Below, one piece after another: positions 10,145 through 21,835 of a stretch of DNA of 64,000 nucleotides. Made by a program: the position numbers and the translations under genes. Under the pieces are notes generated by a model that did no database searches, was not told the origin of the DNA, and was given only the letters and a program-made list of their open reading frames with translations. The number at the start of each line of letters is the position of its first letter. The first letter of the stretch is position 1. Origin of the DNA: Sporothrix humicola (Eukaryota; Ascomycota; Sordariomycetes; Ophiostomatales; Ophiostomataceae); the NCBI GenBank assembly GCA_021396245.1, contig WNYE01000095.1, positions 62,001 through 126,000 on the forward strand. The letters are read 5' to 3'.

Positions 10145-12274
10145 TGTGTCGTGTGTTGAAGGTGAGGATGGAGAGAAAAAGAGTGGGAGAGAAAAGTGAA
10201 GGGAGGCAGAAGATATATAAAATGTGTAGGTCGAGCCGATCTTGACTGACTCGCGACTCGCTTGCCTGCCGTGTTGCTCCTGCCAAACGAGGGGGTTGGC
10301 CTTGTGCACCACGGGCAAAACCGAAGAAAGGCGCGCACATGCAAACTTTATGTACGACGGTACGTCGTTTTACAGTCCGACATGTCCTAATTGGGCAACT
10401 GCTTTTGCAAGTCCAACGATCCCTTCTGCTTGCCGCTTAGCGCTGGATGCACGGTATCATTTTAGACGGGGATAGCTCTATCCGGTCGACGATTTTCTGG
10501 GTCTCTTTTTCTCGCCTCGCTGGATCTCTCCTGCTCTCCTGCTCTTCTCACTTTCGTATCATCTCGTCTTGTTGACTGAGACCCTCGTGTCTGGTTTATC
10601 TTACCCCTCAGTTGCACGCTCACTTGACTCTGAACCATTACGCAGTCGACCGCCTCCAGTCATCGTCCAGCGGAATCCGTTCTTGACCGGAGGCTGCCCT
10701 AATCGCCCAAAGTATCTCTTAGTGGCATTAATGTATTCTCGATGTATCCGTTAAGACACGAAAATTTTGACGAATGTGAGAATCATCAATAGTTCTACTC
10801 GGTCATCTTCTGGCCGTACTTTATCGTCCCTTTTCTCAACTCGCTTGTCCACGTGGGCAGTCCCTGGGATGCATCCCCATTTATCCCCCCTTCCCAGAAC
10901 CCCACGTGAAGATCTTCTCGCGTGTCCTTCGTGCATCAAAAAATAAGTTGACAATATCGTAAGGCTCAGGGTGTATTCGGGCGGGTACGATAAGAACTCT
11001 TGTCAGTCTTTTCTCTTCATTATCTCGAGACCTTTTTATTTCAAGAGGTCGTCAGACCAGAGAAGGAGCCGAGTTGCAGTTGCAGTGGAGTCGCATAGCA
11101 CCGGCAGAGAGAGCTTACTCGAGGCAACGAAGAACTAACACGAAGGACGGCGTTGAAAAAAAAAAAGCGTTGTAAAAAGTTAACTACCCGCACCCACGCC
11201 AAGTAAGCCAGTTTCGTTCCAAGACCGGCACACGTGCGTCGAAATGCACCAAAATGCACCAAAATCCGTATCGTCGACGGATTCCCGAAAAGCCACCAAA
11301 AGCTTGTTTTCACGCACCGTCTTGGCAAAAAGGCAAAAATCCCCGAAATGCTATCGGCCTTACATCCTCGCGAACATTAGAGTGTCTACCAAACAAGTCT
11401 TTAAACGGCTTTTCAATGCCGCGCGGCGGTCTTTTTGTTCTTTGATTCCTTTTTCGCATTCAGGGTCCCACTAGCCAAGCAACACTTGTAAATTTTGTCG
11501 TCAGGTGAGGAAGTGACGACCAGATGAAAAAGGTAAAACGGGAAGGACCCATCAAGCCTTGCGAGGTAAGCCGTTGCGATGTCGCTCGCTCCTTCCTAAG
11601 TACGACGTACTCACATACGACTTACACGGGCCCATAACCAAAATATTACAGACTAGAAAGGAAAGAGCGACCGAGCAATATTGAATGTAGATATCACTGT
11701 ATAGGATGAAAAGAATAAATGGCATATTGGTTTACATCGTGTGAGTTGGGATGCAGTTCCTTGAAATGAGGCGTCGAATCGATGCCTCCGCGCAGGGAGT
11801 AAACATATAAGATAAATGAAAGGCACATGTAGGCGGATAGGTGAGAGGGCGTACGGGTCTTTGATTTTTATTTGCTGGAGCTTCCTTGGGGCCTCGTGGT
11901 TTTAATCTATCCTTGTCGTCGTTCCTTGTAGTTGACAAAAAAGAAAAAGGTGGTTGATCTGGCCTGGGAACGAGACAACAAGACTTCACTCTTTTTGTTT
12001 ACGTTTTGTGACAGACCAAATATTGTGTCTTCTCATTAGCATTTTGGGCCCCGGTTTTCGTCTTTGCATTTGTTTTTCTTTCGGATTACGGCACGCCAAT
12101 TTCACTTTCCTTAAAATAAAATTGATTTTAATAGGAAAGTTTCGACAAAATAATTTTACGAACAGTCAAACAAAATTAAGAGTGAATCATGATATATATA
12201 TGTTTTCAGAAAATGATGCGCAACAACTGCCTATCTCCCACTTGTCCATAAATCCTTGACAATGATGTTCTGCC
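10145..12274. other. 2.1-kb gene-free region upstream of GIT1 and downstream of the siderophore permease
   Basis: No supportable gene. 10145-10240 is the CT-rich (on minus) leader of the permease gene. 10500-10740 is pyrimidine-rich on plus. 11700-12270 is AT-rich and holds the 3' flank of the siderophore permease. A GTACGACGTA 10-mer occurs at 11600-11609 and a related inverted element at about 10349-10363. Open frames here lack codon bias and family motifs. Confidence 0.5.
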
Positions 12275-14147
12275 CTAAAAGAGGCGACCCTTTGTCTGCT
12301 GGACCTTGCTGACGTCAATGTTACGGATGAACAGGATCCAGATGAGGGCGAGGCCCATGATGCCGGTGCCGGCGGCCAGCATGCGGGTCTGGGCGTAGCC
12401 GTACGACTCCTGGATGGCGGTGCGCGTGGCGTTGCCGACGGGGTAGTCGAGCTGGGTGTAGATGTCTTCGTAGATGTTGTCAAAGTTGTCCAAAGCCTCC
12501 TCCGGGAGATACATGTACAGGGCCTTGGCAAAGGTATTCTGCCAGATGGCACCGCAGATGGTGGATCCAGCGCCGTCGCCGACTGTGCCGACGACATTCA
12601 AGAGGGCCAGGGCGGTGGCGACGTGCTGGTGGTCGACGGCCGCGAGGATAGCGACTTGTTCGATGAGGATAAAAACGGCGCCGCCAATCGAGATAAAAAT
12701 CTGGCACATGACGAGGTAGCCGACGTTCTGGTTGGGCCGTCTAAAGTAGATCATGAGGCCCTGGGCGAAGATGTAAAGGGGGACGGCGACATACAACAAC
12801 CACTTGAAACGGCCTGTGCGGCGGATTAAAAAACCGACACCGAGAAGGAGGACTCCCGAAACGACGTCGAAAGTGTCACCGACGTATCCCGCCTCGGCCA
12901 CTGACAAATCGTTGACCACCATGAGGAACGACGAGAAGTAATAGTCCCAGCAATAATAAGAAATCTGGTAGGTGACGTCCAACAGACAGGCGCCGATGAC
13001 GGTACGATCCGACAGGATGGCGTAGTTGATCATCGGCTTGGGCGCAATCTTCCATTCGTAGACGACGAAAAAGCACAAAACAGCGAACCCAACAACAATC
13101 ATGGCGATAATGTAGCCGGTGGCCCAGCCATTCGGTGCGAGCGACGCGAGGTCGAAAGGCAAGTAAAAGACGGCCAGACCACACGAGAAGAGCAGGACGC
13201 CGATGATGTCAAACTCGATAATGTAAAACCAGACGCTCTGGGCGACGGAGCGGTTGTTCTTCTCGGTCGACACGAAGCCAAACGTCTGGGCCTTGCGCAG
13301 ACTCTTCTTTAGAATAAAGTAGAGAGGCGCGGCCACAAACGGCAGGATAATGGCAAAGCAGCCAAACGTCCACCGCATGTTGTCGTACACGGCATCGTCG
13401 GCCGCCTTGGGACCGGCGAAAGCCGAGATAATGTACGGCGACGACGTAAAGGCGTAAGCCAGGCCTCGGCTCTTAACTGTTGTGACGTCGGCGGTGATGA
13501 CATCGACACAGTACGTCATTCCGTAGAAGCCAATGTTGTAAAAGACCTGCGTGTGTTAGTGATGGAAGGTCAAAATAACAAGGGGACAATGATGTCAAGG
13601 GCACAAGGGCACCTACATAGGCAGCACAAAACGTTGGCAGGTTGTTGCAGGCGGCCATCATAATCAGGCCCAGCAGAGCACACCCGATCATGCACAGGAA
13701 GCCCTCGGCACGGCCCCACATGTCCATGATTTTCGAGAGGGGGATGTACACCGCTGCCGACATGGCGTCCGACACGACGTAGATTGTTGTGAGGAGAGCA
13801 TGCGATTCCCAGTCGCTCGTCAGGAATGGAATCAGGTTGGACAGGATCGACGACTGCATGGCATTCACAAAGTACAGCATCCAGATGTTGAACAGGACGC
13901 CTGCCAGGTGCCACTTGCTCCAGCTTAGCGTAATGGCCTCGACGTCCTGGACACCCCGCTGCAGGTCCTGGCCGGGCATCTCCATGTCGCGCTTTTCCGC
14001 GTCGACATCGAGGACGTTGTCGTCTGCGTTTTCCGCGGCAGGTTGAATTTCGGAAATAGCGCCCTTTTCCTTCTCCGTCACAGGCTGGATAGTCTCCGCC
14101 GGCGCGGGCTGGATCGTGTCCATGGCGATCGCGGACTCGTTGGACAT
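12275..14147 (-). CDS. Siderophore-iron transporter, MFS SIT/ARN family
   Basis: Two exons: 14147-13617 and 13546-12275, 600 aa, with a 70-bp intron (GTAGGT donor, CACTAAC branch site, ACGCAG acceptor) that joins TFCAAY to VFYNIGFYGMTYCVDVITADVTT. A charged cytosolic N-terminus of ~75 residues is followed by about 14 hydrophobic segments. Family-typical stretches are SSILSNLIPFLTSDWESHALL, VSDAMSAAVYIPLSKIMDMWGR, RGLAYAFTSSPYIISAFAGP and YYCWDYYFSSFLMVVNDLSV, with an extracellular C-terminal loop rich in Tyr/Asp before the last segment. These carriers import ferric hydroxamate siderophores. No siderophore synthase lies nearby, so substrate and partner genes are unknown. Upstream there is a CCAAT box but no GATA core for about 600 bp. 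Confidence 0.88.
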
Positions 14148-16085
14148 GGTGGATGTTGGTGATGGACAGTGACAAACAGTGTTACCGATTACCGATTACC
14201 AGGTACAAGAAAAAGAGGAAAAGACACGGGGCTGGGACCTTGGCAGCATGCGGCGGGCCGTCTTATATGAACGCACAAAATAATCAGATGGACGTACAGA
14301 CACACCTGGGCACACCCTTCCAAAGAAATCAAACCCACACGTGGGGGTGGGGGGCTTCAACCTCGCCAATGATCAACGAAAACTACGTGCTCCGTACTCG
14401 CGTGTAGTGTGTCGCTTGCGAGGACTGCATGGTGGGTTGAAAGTGCAAAATTAGATGGAAATACGACCGTGATGTCTCCATAGCTCCTTTTGGTTTTCTG
14501 GTCAGTCTCCTCCCTCATAGGGCATGGGTCGATCCCGGCCGTGACTAGTTTATGGGCTGCATCCACAAGAGCCTTTTATGGTGTGGCAGTCCACTTCCGG
14601 CATCGCAGGCTGACGTGGCACGGTCATGGTCCTTGATGGGAAGCGCGATTAAACTCTAGAAGGTGTGGACATATACCGTGGGTTGGGAAACAAGAACACA
14701 CATGTAAATAGCAAGGAAAGCAAGACGAATATGAAAAAGAAAACATTACGGAGTAGAGAAAGAAAACTCTTCGTTGTGGATAGATGTATAAAGAATAAAC
14801 AGTCCGGCTCATTCAAAGTTTGTAAAACGGCGCGTTCCGTGTACATATAAAGTACTGGACAGTAAGGGTCGCGGAGACGGAGTAGTCAACGCAAAAAAGA
14901 TCACAATGGGCATGGTGTGATTGATAATTGGTATCTAATCTGATAAAATGGCATCAATTTCATCTGGTGTGGATGCGTCTGTTTTGGGTGGGCAAGAGTG
15001 GGCTAGTCTGATTGATAAAAAGAAAGCAGGAGGGGACAAAAGGAAAAAGAAGCGAAACGAGAACGAAAAAGAGAGAATCCTGCAAGGTGGAATCCTCGGT
15101 GAAGGGTACAAACATGGAAAATGCAACGTAAAGAGGAGTCGACAGCACGGCGGAAAACAATCTGATTTGACGACACGAACAGACTCGACGGAACACGGCA
15201 ATGCTTATTCCCATAGGGCGGAAGCGCTCTACGAACTGCTCCGATCTTTTCCTATGTCGTACTTTTTATTCACGCTCGGTTGGGTTCGCTTGCAAGACGC
15301 ATCCACTACGAGGATGGTCCCGTCGTAAAATGAATAGAAGACCGGGAAGGAAATGCAGAATGAACAATATTTGGCGAAAGTTTTGACATTGTGAAGATAG
15401 AGATAATAATAAACAGATCTACAAAACAACATACAATGGATTGTCGTTGTTCTTTGTGGGGTGAGGTCGAAAGACGGGGGAAACACAGACACTGCCAAGG
15501 AGAAAAGCCACGAGGGAGCCAAGGAAAATCAGCGAGACAAGCTTTGCGCAAAAGTCTTGGAAATGTCTTGGTAGAGGTGAATGCTACGAACAGTCGCCTG
15601 GGCGCCGGGAACGCAGGATCGGGGAGAGGGGAGTTATGTTGTGGAGACTTTGCAGAAGATTTTTCATTTTATCAAGTCTCTCAAAAACATCCACTTTCCA
15701 AATCAGTCACATACGGCGAACACGGACGAGGACGTGATGGGGGAAACTCACTGTGTGCTCGAATAAGAAAAATAATCTTCCTTTAATCCCACAAGGAATT
15801 TCAAATACATTTGATGGGGACATCAACCTCGTAACTACGAGCTGCCTCCGTAAACGCACCTGTCGACATTATTTTTCTAGTCTTTTCATGTCAGCTTGTA
15901 AAACATGGTCTTTTGTAGTAGTCAACATGTTTACCGTGCCAGCACGACTACAACAAAACTTTTTTGTTGGGCTGCACTGAGAATCAAATTCAAAATCAAA
16001 ATTTGTTCTCGTAGACACACCCCCACCATCGTTGATCAACAGAGTGGACACCAAAAGAACCTTCATCAACAACCCCTTCAACAAC
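14148..16085. other. 1.9-kb gene-free region between the siderophore permease and tRNA-Arg
   Basis: Promoter of the permease at its left end, then AT-rich, A-rich-on-plus sequence from 14650 to 15800. Several 60-130-codon open frames exist on both strands, but they are Lys/Ser-rich, lack the GC3 bias of real genes and resemble no family. TACGGAGTA occurs at 14747-14755. Confidence 0.5.
14366..14370 (+). promoter_or_regulatory. CCAAT box upstream of the siderophore permease
   Basis: CCAAT about 220 bp upstream of the permease start codon, a plausible CBC/HapX site for iron-starvation induction. A TATAT element lies nearer the gene (about 14262-14268). A single pentamer is weak evidence by itself. 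Confidence 0.3.
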
Positions 16086-16157
16086 GGTCCAGTGGCCAAA
16101 TGGCAAGGCGCTTGGCTACGAACCAAGAGATTGCAGGTTCGATCCCTGCCTGGATCG
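16086..16157 (+). tRNA. tRNA-Arg(ACG)
   Basis: A 72-nt cloverleaf without intron. Acceptor GGTCCAG pairs with CTGGATC (one G-U), followed by discriminator G. The D arm is GCC/GGC. The anticodon stem CTTGG/CCAAG encloses loop CTACGAA with anticodon ACG, which reads CGU, and CGC/CGA after A-to-I editing. The variable loop is AGATT and the T arm is GCAGG-TTCGATC-CCTGC. A run of six T follows at about 16166-16171 as RNA polymerase III terminator. It stands alone between the siderophore permease and the chitinase gene. Confidence 0.93.
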
Positions 16158-16165
16158 GGATTTCT

Positions 16166-16171
16166 TTTTTG
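16166..16171 (+). terminator. RNA polymerase III oligo-T terminator of tRNA-Arg
   Basis: TTTTTT run about 9 bases beyond the discriminator base, the expected distance for a fungal tRNA gene. Confidence 0.75.
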
Positions 16172-16321
16172 TCGTCCGATTTACTTTTTGGCAATGTCGT
16201 TTCAGGTGTCAAAATATATTTTTGGCAGTGTAAACAAATGGAATAAATACAAAAGAAGGACACAGAAGAAGGAATGTACAAAACGAAAGAATATACAGAA
16301 TATGAAGAATACAACAATACC

Positions 16322-18331
16322 CTACGTTTCCGTTTTGGTCACGGTGACGGTGGTGCTGTTTGACCAGATGTAGGACTGGCTGGTGACGACGGTCGAGAAG
16401 CCGCTGCTGAACGCAGTGGACAGTCCTGTCGACAGAGGTAACGACGTCAACGACGACGACGAGAAGAAACCAGAGCTCGGCTTGACCGAACCAACGCACA
16501 GCACCTGGCCAATCTGCAGGTTGGTGCAGTCCTTGTTGATGCCGGCGGCCGGGTTGAGCTGCAGGAGCCGGTCAAAGGTGAGGCCGTACTTTGTGTAGAT
16601 CACGTAGCAAGTGTCGCCTGGCGGGACGGTGTAGTGCTGGGCGCAGAGGGCGGGGGTGGGGGATGCGACAGTTGTGCTGGAAGGGACTGTCGACGACGAC
16701 GAAGTCGAGTTGGTACCACCAACACACAAAACTTGGCCAATGCCCAGGTTTGTGCAGTCCTTGTTGATCACGCCTGGGTTGAGGCTTTGCAGCTGGTCAA
16801 ACGACAGACCATACTTGTTGTCAATCACATAGCACGAGTCGCCGGCCTGGACCGTGTAGTGCTTTCCACAGGTGATGGGCGTAGGCGATGTCGTTGGGCC
16901 AGTAGAGGACGGCACCGTCGATGACGACGACAACGACGGAACTATGGTCGTATTGCTGGTCGACACGCACAAAACCTGGCCAATACTGAGGTTCGTGCAG
17001 TCTGCATTGATGGCCTTGGGGTTCCACTCTTGGAGGTCGCCAAACGTGATGCCGTACATGGTGTCGATCTTGTAGCACGAGTCGCCCGGCTGGACGGTGT
17101 AGTATTGTGTGCAAGGGAGCGGAAGACACAAAAGCACGCCGGCCTCCAGGTCGCAGAAGCGGTTGAGCTCCGGGTTCAGGCTCATGATCTGGGACACGGT
17201 CGTGTTGTGCGAGATGGCCAGATCGTAGCAGTCGTCGTTGGCCTTGGCCGTGTAGATGATGTCGCAGGGCGTGGGCGAATATGTCGGAGACGACGTGGGC
17301 GGAGTAGACGATGTCGGCGTCGTCGACACACTGGCCAGCACCTCCTTGACCAGGTCGGCGTAGGACTCCGTCTTGGACGACGCATTGGTGTTGGTGTACG
17401 ACAGGTTCTCGTCCCACAGCATGACGCCGCCAAAGGATGGGCTCGTCCCATACTTGTTGACGATCTTGCGGAGGGTAGGCTCATCCAGATATCCAGACGC
17501 ACCCTGGTCGGCCGGCAGGCCAATGTACAGTTGCGCATGCGCGCTCCGCGTCCCCGGCAGGAAATCCACCCACTCGTCAAAGTTGAAGTTGCTCGTCGTG
17601 CCGTCGCACTCGGGGTTGTTGTAAAACTGCACCCACAGAATGTCAAACTGCGCCTCGGCAATCATCTGCTTCATGGGGAGTGTAGGGTCGGAGACGATCG
17701 GGCATTGGGGCGCCCCCGTAATGAGGTAGCGACTGCCGGTCCCCCAGTAACTTCTCAACTGCTTGATCATGGCAATCCACGGCGCCTCTGACGGAAACTC
17801 GGCCTCGATGTCAAAGTCGAAGCCGTCCACCGCATTGTGCTGCGAGGCGCCCAGATCAAACGGCCGCGGTCCGCCAAAGCTCGCATTGTACGGCCCAAAC
17901 GCGCCCCACAGGAAATCGGCAAAGTAGCGCCCGTTGGCTTCCGTCGTGACATTGTAATTGGCCAGCTGGGCGTCAAAGACACCGCCGATCGACAGCAAGA
18001 CCTTGGTGCCCAGGGCCTGGCAGACGGGGATGCCTTCTTGGATGTCGGTGCAGCCCTTGATGAGGTTGGAGGGCTCGCCGTTGACTGTATAGGTCGTTCC
18101 AGGACAGTGTGCAGCGAACTCCATACCCGGGTAATTGGTGTTGCCGTCCTGTTCGGGCGACTGATTGATAAACGAGAGCGTCACGTAGTCGAGGGCATCT
18201 TCCTGGCACACTTGCGCCAATGTGCGGAAGCCGCTCTGGCCCCAGTAGACATTGAGCTTGCCGGCTGCAAGAGCAGGAACAGCCAGTGACGCAAGTGTGG
18301 CCGCAGCCAATGCAAGCGAGTGTCGAGGCAT
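16322..18331 (-). CDS. Secreted GH18 class III-type chitinase with four C-terminal LysM domains
   Basis: 669 aa, intronless. The start is taken at MPRHSLALAAA, which opens a signal peptide ending near ALAAG; the frame extends 36 codons upstream but without a leader-like sequence. The hevamine-like catalytic domain begins GKLNVYWGQSG and includes YVTLSFINQSP, TKVLLSIGGVF and the GH18 signature DGFDFDIE with catalytic Glu176. After a Ser/Thr/Pro linker come four LysM repeats (about residues 356-615), each with two or more Cys, the last three of the form YTVxxGDxCY...NKDCTNLxIGQVLCV. A Ser/Thr-rich tail follows; there is no hydrophobic C-terminus, so GPI anchoring is unlikely. The expected role is extracellular chitin hydrolysis with LysM-mediated substrate binding. 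LysM repeats 2-4 are close copies, suggesting internal duplication. Confidence 0.92.
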   Translation of the reverse strand: MPRHSLALAAATLASLAVPALAAGKLNVYWGQSGFRTLAQVCQEDALDYVTLSFINQSPEQDGNTNYPGMEFAAHCPGTTYTVNGEPSNLIKGCTDIQEGIPVCQALGTKVLLSIGGVFDAQLANYNVTTEANGRYFADFLWGAFGPYNASFGGPRPFDLGASQHNAVDGFDFDIEAEFPSEAPWIAMIKQLRSYWGTGSRYLITGAPQCPIVSDPTLPMKQMIAEAQFDILWVQFYNNPECDGTTSNFNFDEWVDFLPGTRSAHAQLYIGLPADQGASGYLDEPTLRKIVNKYGTSPSFGGVMLWDENLSYTNTNASSKTESYADLVKEVLASVSTTPTSSTPPTSSPTYSPTPCDIIYTAKANDDCYDLAISHNTTVSQIMSLNPELNRFCDLEAGVLLCLPLPCTQYYTVQPGDSCYKIDTMYGITFGDLQEWNPKAINADCTNLSIGQVLCVSTSNTTIVPSLSSSSTVPSSTGPTTSPTPITCGKHYTVQAGDSCYVIDNKYGLSFDQLQSLNPGVINKDCTNLGIGQVLCVGGTNSTSSSSTVPSSTTVASPTPALCAQHYTVPPGDTCYVIYTKYGLTFDRLLQLNPAAGINKDCTNLQIGQVLCVGSVKPSSGFFSSSSLTSLPLSTGLSTAFSSGFSTVVTSQSYIWSNSTTVTVTKTET

Positions 18332-20419
18332 GTTGTTGTGTGGTGTCTTGGTGATCCACGAAACAAAATGAAACATTGAATCAAACATCACGACGCGGGA
18401 TAGCCATAATATATCTACACGTTGATAAAACCGCATCACAAATACTCATATTCATCAATGGCAAGCTGGCCCGCACGTGTCGGCAAGCACAGCCCGGAAT
18501 TGGATTTGAGATTTGGACGCGTCTTGCACAATACTGCTGGATAAAGGCAGATACCGGGGACCGCATCCTCATTGCTAAAATTTGTTAAAGTTTGATTTCC
18601 GGGTAAAAAAGTGTGCCAGGAATAGCTGCTACAATAAAAAAGCGGCAGCGTTCCTGCATTCCCCTGCAGGTACATAGTCGATCCTCCCAGGACGGCATGT
18701 TACATGCAGTGTTAAAGGTGTAGTGAGTTGGAGACTCTTCATGACAGATAGCAACACGTGTGTCGAGAGAAGGCGTTCAAAAAGGTCCAGATCGCCAATG
18801 GGTAGGGTTTGGAAGGCAGACTTATCTTAGAAGGATTGAATGCTGCGCTCATCTGAACATTTTGTGCCTATTCATCATGTCTGCCCCTTTTAAATCTCAC
18901 TCTCGGTGGTGATCCTGCCTCGATCGAGGCTCAATGATGCAAAATCAAAGGATGAAACGACTTGCAAAGTACCAATAAATACAACTTGAGAGCCTCCAAG
19001 TCGGTCCGGTCCGGTAAGCTTGACTGGAAAACACCGTACCATGCAGAGTTGTCGTCCAATGTTGGTGCTCTCATCCAATCATTTTCTGTTGTAAGAACAA
19101 GGATAGCGCACGTGTTGCACGATCTGGATCCTCAAGAGATCCTCAGCGATGCTTAATTCCCAGGACCCTGGTCGATCGACACTGCAATTCCACATCGTCT
19201 CTCTTTCCTCAACTGACTTCGGTCACTCTCACTGCAACCATGAATGCAACAATAGAAAGCAAAGACGACGCGTTCCCCGTTTAAATCGCCACACTCATTA
19301 TGAGCCTACAAATATGAATGACAGAACATTTTTCAAGACAAGCCGTATTCCATCACCGCGTTTCCCTCAACTGTCTCCTGGGCTGTTAAAAAGATGTGCC
19401 ACGTCTTTCTCGTTGGAAACGTCCAATTTTATCTCTGTTATAAAAGAATCCGTTAGTTCCATACGAGAAACAGGCAATCTCCAGACGGCAATCGTGAACG
19501 GAAAAACGGAAAAGGTACGGAAACGATATCAAAGACAGGGAAATCTGTCTTCATTAGCAGGGATTATCAACCAGCTTCTTGGCCCGCAAAATCTTTCTCT
19601 TCAATATTACCGCAAGGCTGAGCCTTTAAATCACAGCCATAAATGATTAGATATATTCACATACTAGCCACCGTGATGAATTTGTCCGTGGCGTATCTCC
19701 TGCAAAGAAAAGATGACACTCTTTCGTGTTAGTGTCAGGAACTCCCGGGCCCACGGGATATTTCACGGGTTAATAAGTCGCGGGCTGTGGCGATTGAAGC
19801 GCTTCAAATGCGCTAGCTCCATTCAAACTCCAGTTAACCGACGCCTCCAGCGCCTCTGAATGGCGGGGGCTTCTTCGGTGGTTCCGCCGACAACCCGCGA
19901 CAAGAAACAGCGACAGCGCGATGTCAAAGAAAGTTCAGCGCCGGAAAACTCTGGAAAACGTCTGAAAACGCTTGCAAGTGTCTGCCAGTGCTACGACTGG
20001 GACGGATGCCCCACACGGATATCCCCAAACAGGAAAGAGCCTGGGGCTTACTCCCCGTGTTGCCCAGAATTTAGTAGAACGCCAGTGTAACTGTCGCAAA
20101 TGCTCGCGCAAACTGTGGCCGCCACCCCACCTTTACATCGTCACCGCGAGCAAAAGAGCAGGGAAGGAACGGCCGACGGCGACTTCTTCTTTCTGTGCCC
20201 TTGCCAATTTTTATTTTTGTTGTCTCTCAATCATTTTGGAAGGCACCGCCGATTGACGTCGTTGCTCTTTCCTTACAACTTTCTGTTCTCTCCTTCCTCT
20301 TCTGCAATTGACTTTGTCGCTGCAGAGCTTCACATCGTCATAAGCTCCACGATCCACTTTGAGAGCTCGTCAACCTCACTTTCAACATCACCACAGACAA
20401 CCCCCCACCACCCCCCAAA
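18332..20419. other. 2.1-kb gene-free region, divergent promoter of chitinase and GAL7
   Basis: No supportable gene. A 165-codon frame at 19149-19646 (plus) has AT-rich codon use and no recognisable motif. Pyrimidine-rich sequence at 20170-20410 is the GAL7 leader. No operator recognised. Confidence 0.5.
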
Positions 20420-21592
20420 ATGCCCGATGAAATCCTCAACGACATCTCCCACCGCCGGTACAACCCGCTGACCGGCACCTGGCTGCTCGTGTCGCCGCAC
20501 CGCACCAAGCGCCCATGGCAGGGCCAGCAGGAGGCGCCCTCCAAGAACACGCTGCCCGAGTACGATCCCGCTTGCTACCTGTGCCCGGGAAACAAGCGCG
20601 CCCAGGGCGACGCCAACCCGGCCTACGACAACACCTTTGTTTTCGTCAATGACTACAGCGCCGTCAAGGAGACACAGGCCGAGTACACCCCGGAGGCGGC
20701 GACCGGCAAAGACGACGACCTCGAGTCGCTGCTGCTCCGCGCCGAGGCCACGACGGGCAAGTGCTATGTCCTGACGTTCTCGCCCAAGCACCACGTCACG
20801 CTGGCCGACATGGCTGCCCGCGACATCCTACCCGTCATCCTGACGTGGACGCGCATCTATGCAGCACACCTATCGCCGGAGAACCCGGTGTACGAGGCGG
20901 CCACCAAATTCCTCGAGGCCTATCCCCCCACCTCCGAGTACGACACCGTCCCCAAGCCGGCCAACCAGCTACGCTACATGCAGATCTTTGAGAACAAGGG
21001 CGCCGCCATGGGCTGCTCGAACCCGCACCCGCACTGCCAGATCTGGACCACGTCGAGCCTGCCGCAGGAGCCCGAGAAGGAGCTCACCCAGATGCAAAAG
21101 TACCGCCAGCAGCACGGTCGGCACTTGCTGGGCGACTACGTCAAGCTCGAGCTCGCCAAGCAGGAGCGTATTGTTTATGAAAACTCTTCATTCCTGGTCG
21201 TCTGCCCCTGGTGGGCCATCTGGCCGTTCGAGGTCATGATCCTGGCCAAGCGCCACGCCCGCGCCATTGTCGAGTTTTCCGACGACGAGCGCCTCCACTT
21301 TGCCGACGCCATCCAGGAGGTCACGCGCCGCTACGACAACCTGTTCGAGACCAATTTCCCTTACTCTTCCGGCATCCACCAGGCGCCCCTCGACTGCGAG
21401 GGCAACCCCGACGAGGCCGACAGCAGCTGGTTCCACATGCACTTTTACCCGCCGCTGCTGCGCTCCGCCACCGTCCGCAAGTTCTTGGTCGGCTACGAGC
21501 TGCTGGGCGAGCCGCAGCGCGACATTACGCCCGAGCAGGCGGCGGCGCGTCTGCGCGCCTGCGGCGGTGAGCTGTACCGGAAGAGTCTGTAG
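20420..21592 (+). CDS. GAL7: Galactose-1-phosphate uridylyltransferase
   Basis: 390 aa, intronless, close to the family's usual length. It carries out the Leloir step that exchanges UMP between UDP-glucose and galactose-1-phosphate. Visible signatures are RRYNPLTGTWLLVSPHRTKRPWQGQ, the zinc-binding pair Cys52/Cys55 in CYLCPGN, and SNPHPHCQIW, in which His205 (second His of HPH) is the covalent UMP-histidine nucleophile. C-terminal SSGIHQAP and WFHMHFYPPLLRSATVRKF also fit. It is not next to GAL1 or GAL10 here, which is usual for filamentous ascomycetes. Confidence 0.96.
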   Translation: MPDEILNDISHRRYNPLTGTWLLVSPHRTKRPWQGQQEAPSKNTLPEYDPACYLCPGNKRAQGDANPAYDNTFVFVNDYSAVKETQAEYTPEAATGKDDDLESLLLRAEATTGKCYVLTFSPKHHVTLADMAARDILPVILTWTRIYAAHLSPENPVYEAATKFLEAYPPTSEYDTVPKPANQLRYMQIFENKGAAMGCSNPHPHCQIWTTSSLPQEPEKELTQMQKYRQQHGRHLLGDYVKLELAKQERIVYENSSFLVVCPWWAIWPFEVMILAKRHARAIVEFSDDERLHFADAIQEVTRRYDNLFETNFPYSSGIHQAPLDCEGNPDEADSSWFHMHFYPPLLRSATVRKFLVGYELLGEPQRDITPEQAAARLRACGGELYRKSL

Positions 21593-21835
21593 GAAGGGGT
21601 GGAGAGCATGATTGGCGTTGGGGCAGTTGATCGAAGCGAAAAGCTGGTGTAGCATTTACATAGTCTGTTTTCTGTTGTTCAAATTAAAAGTATATATAAG
21701 CTCGCACAGTCCAGTCTCATCTATGTGCATAATGTCCCCGAATATCAATTTTACACCGTACTCGTACAACCAGACAGCATTTCTGCCTAGCACGTCCTCC
21801 GTTTAATAACTCTCAGTATCTTCACCAGTCTTCCT

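Noticed and set aside
14948..15328. 126-codon plus-strand frame
   Set aside because: Lys/Arg/Glu-rich low complexity in an A-rich region, no motif; overlapping frames of equal quality occur on minus.
12275..18331. Iron/chitin gene cluster (siderophore permease plus chitinase) as a functional unit
   Set aside because: The two genes are 2.2 kb apart with a tRNA between them, no synthase or shared regulator is present, and clustering is not supported.
19149..19646. 165-codon plus-strand frame
   Set aside because: Codon use is AT-rich and unlike the other genes, there is no recognisable domain and no supporting splice pattern. It is probably chance.
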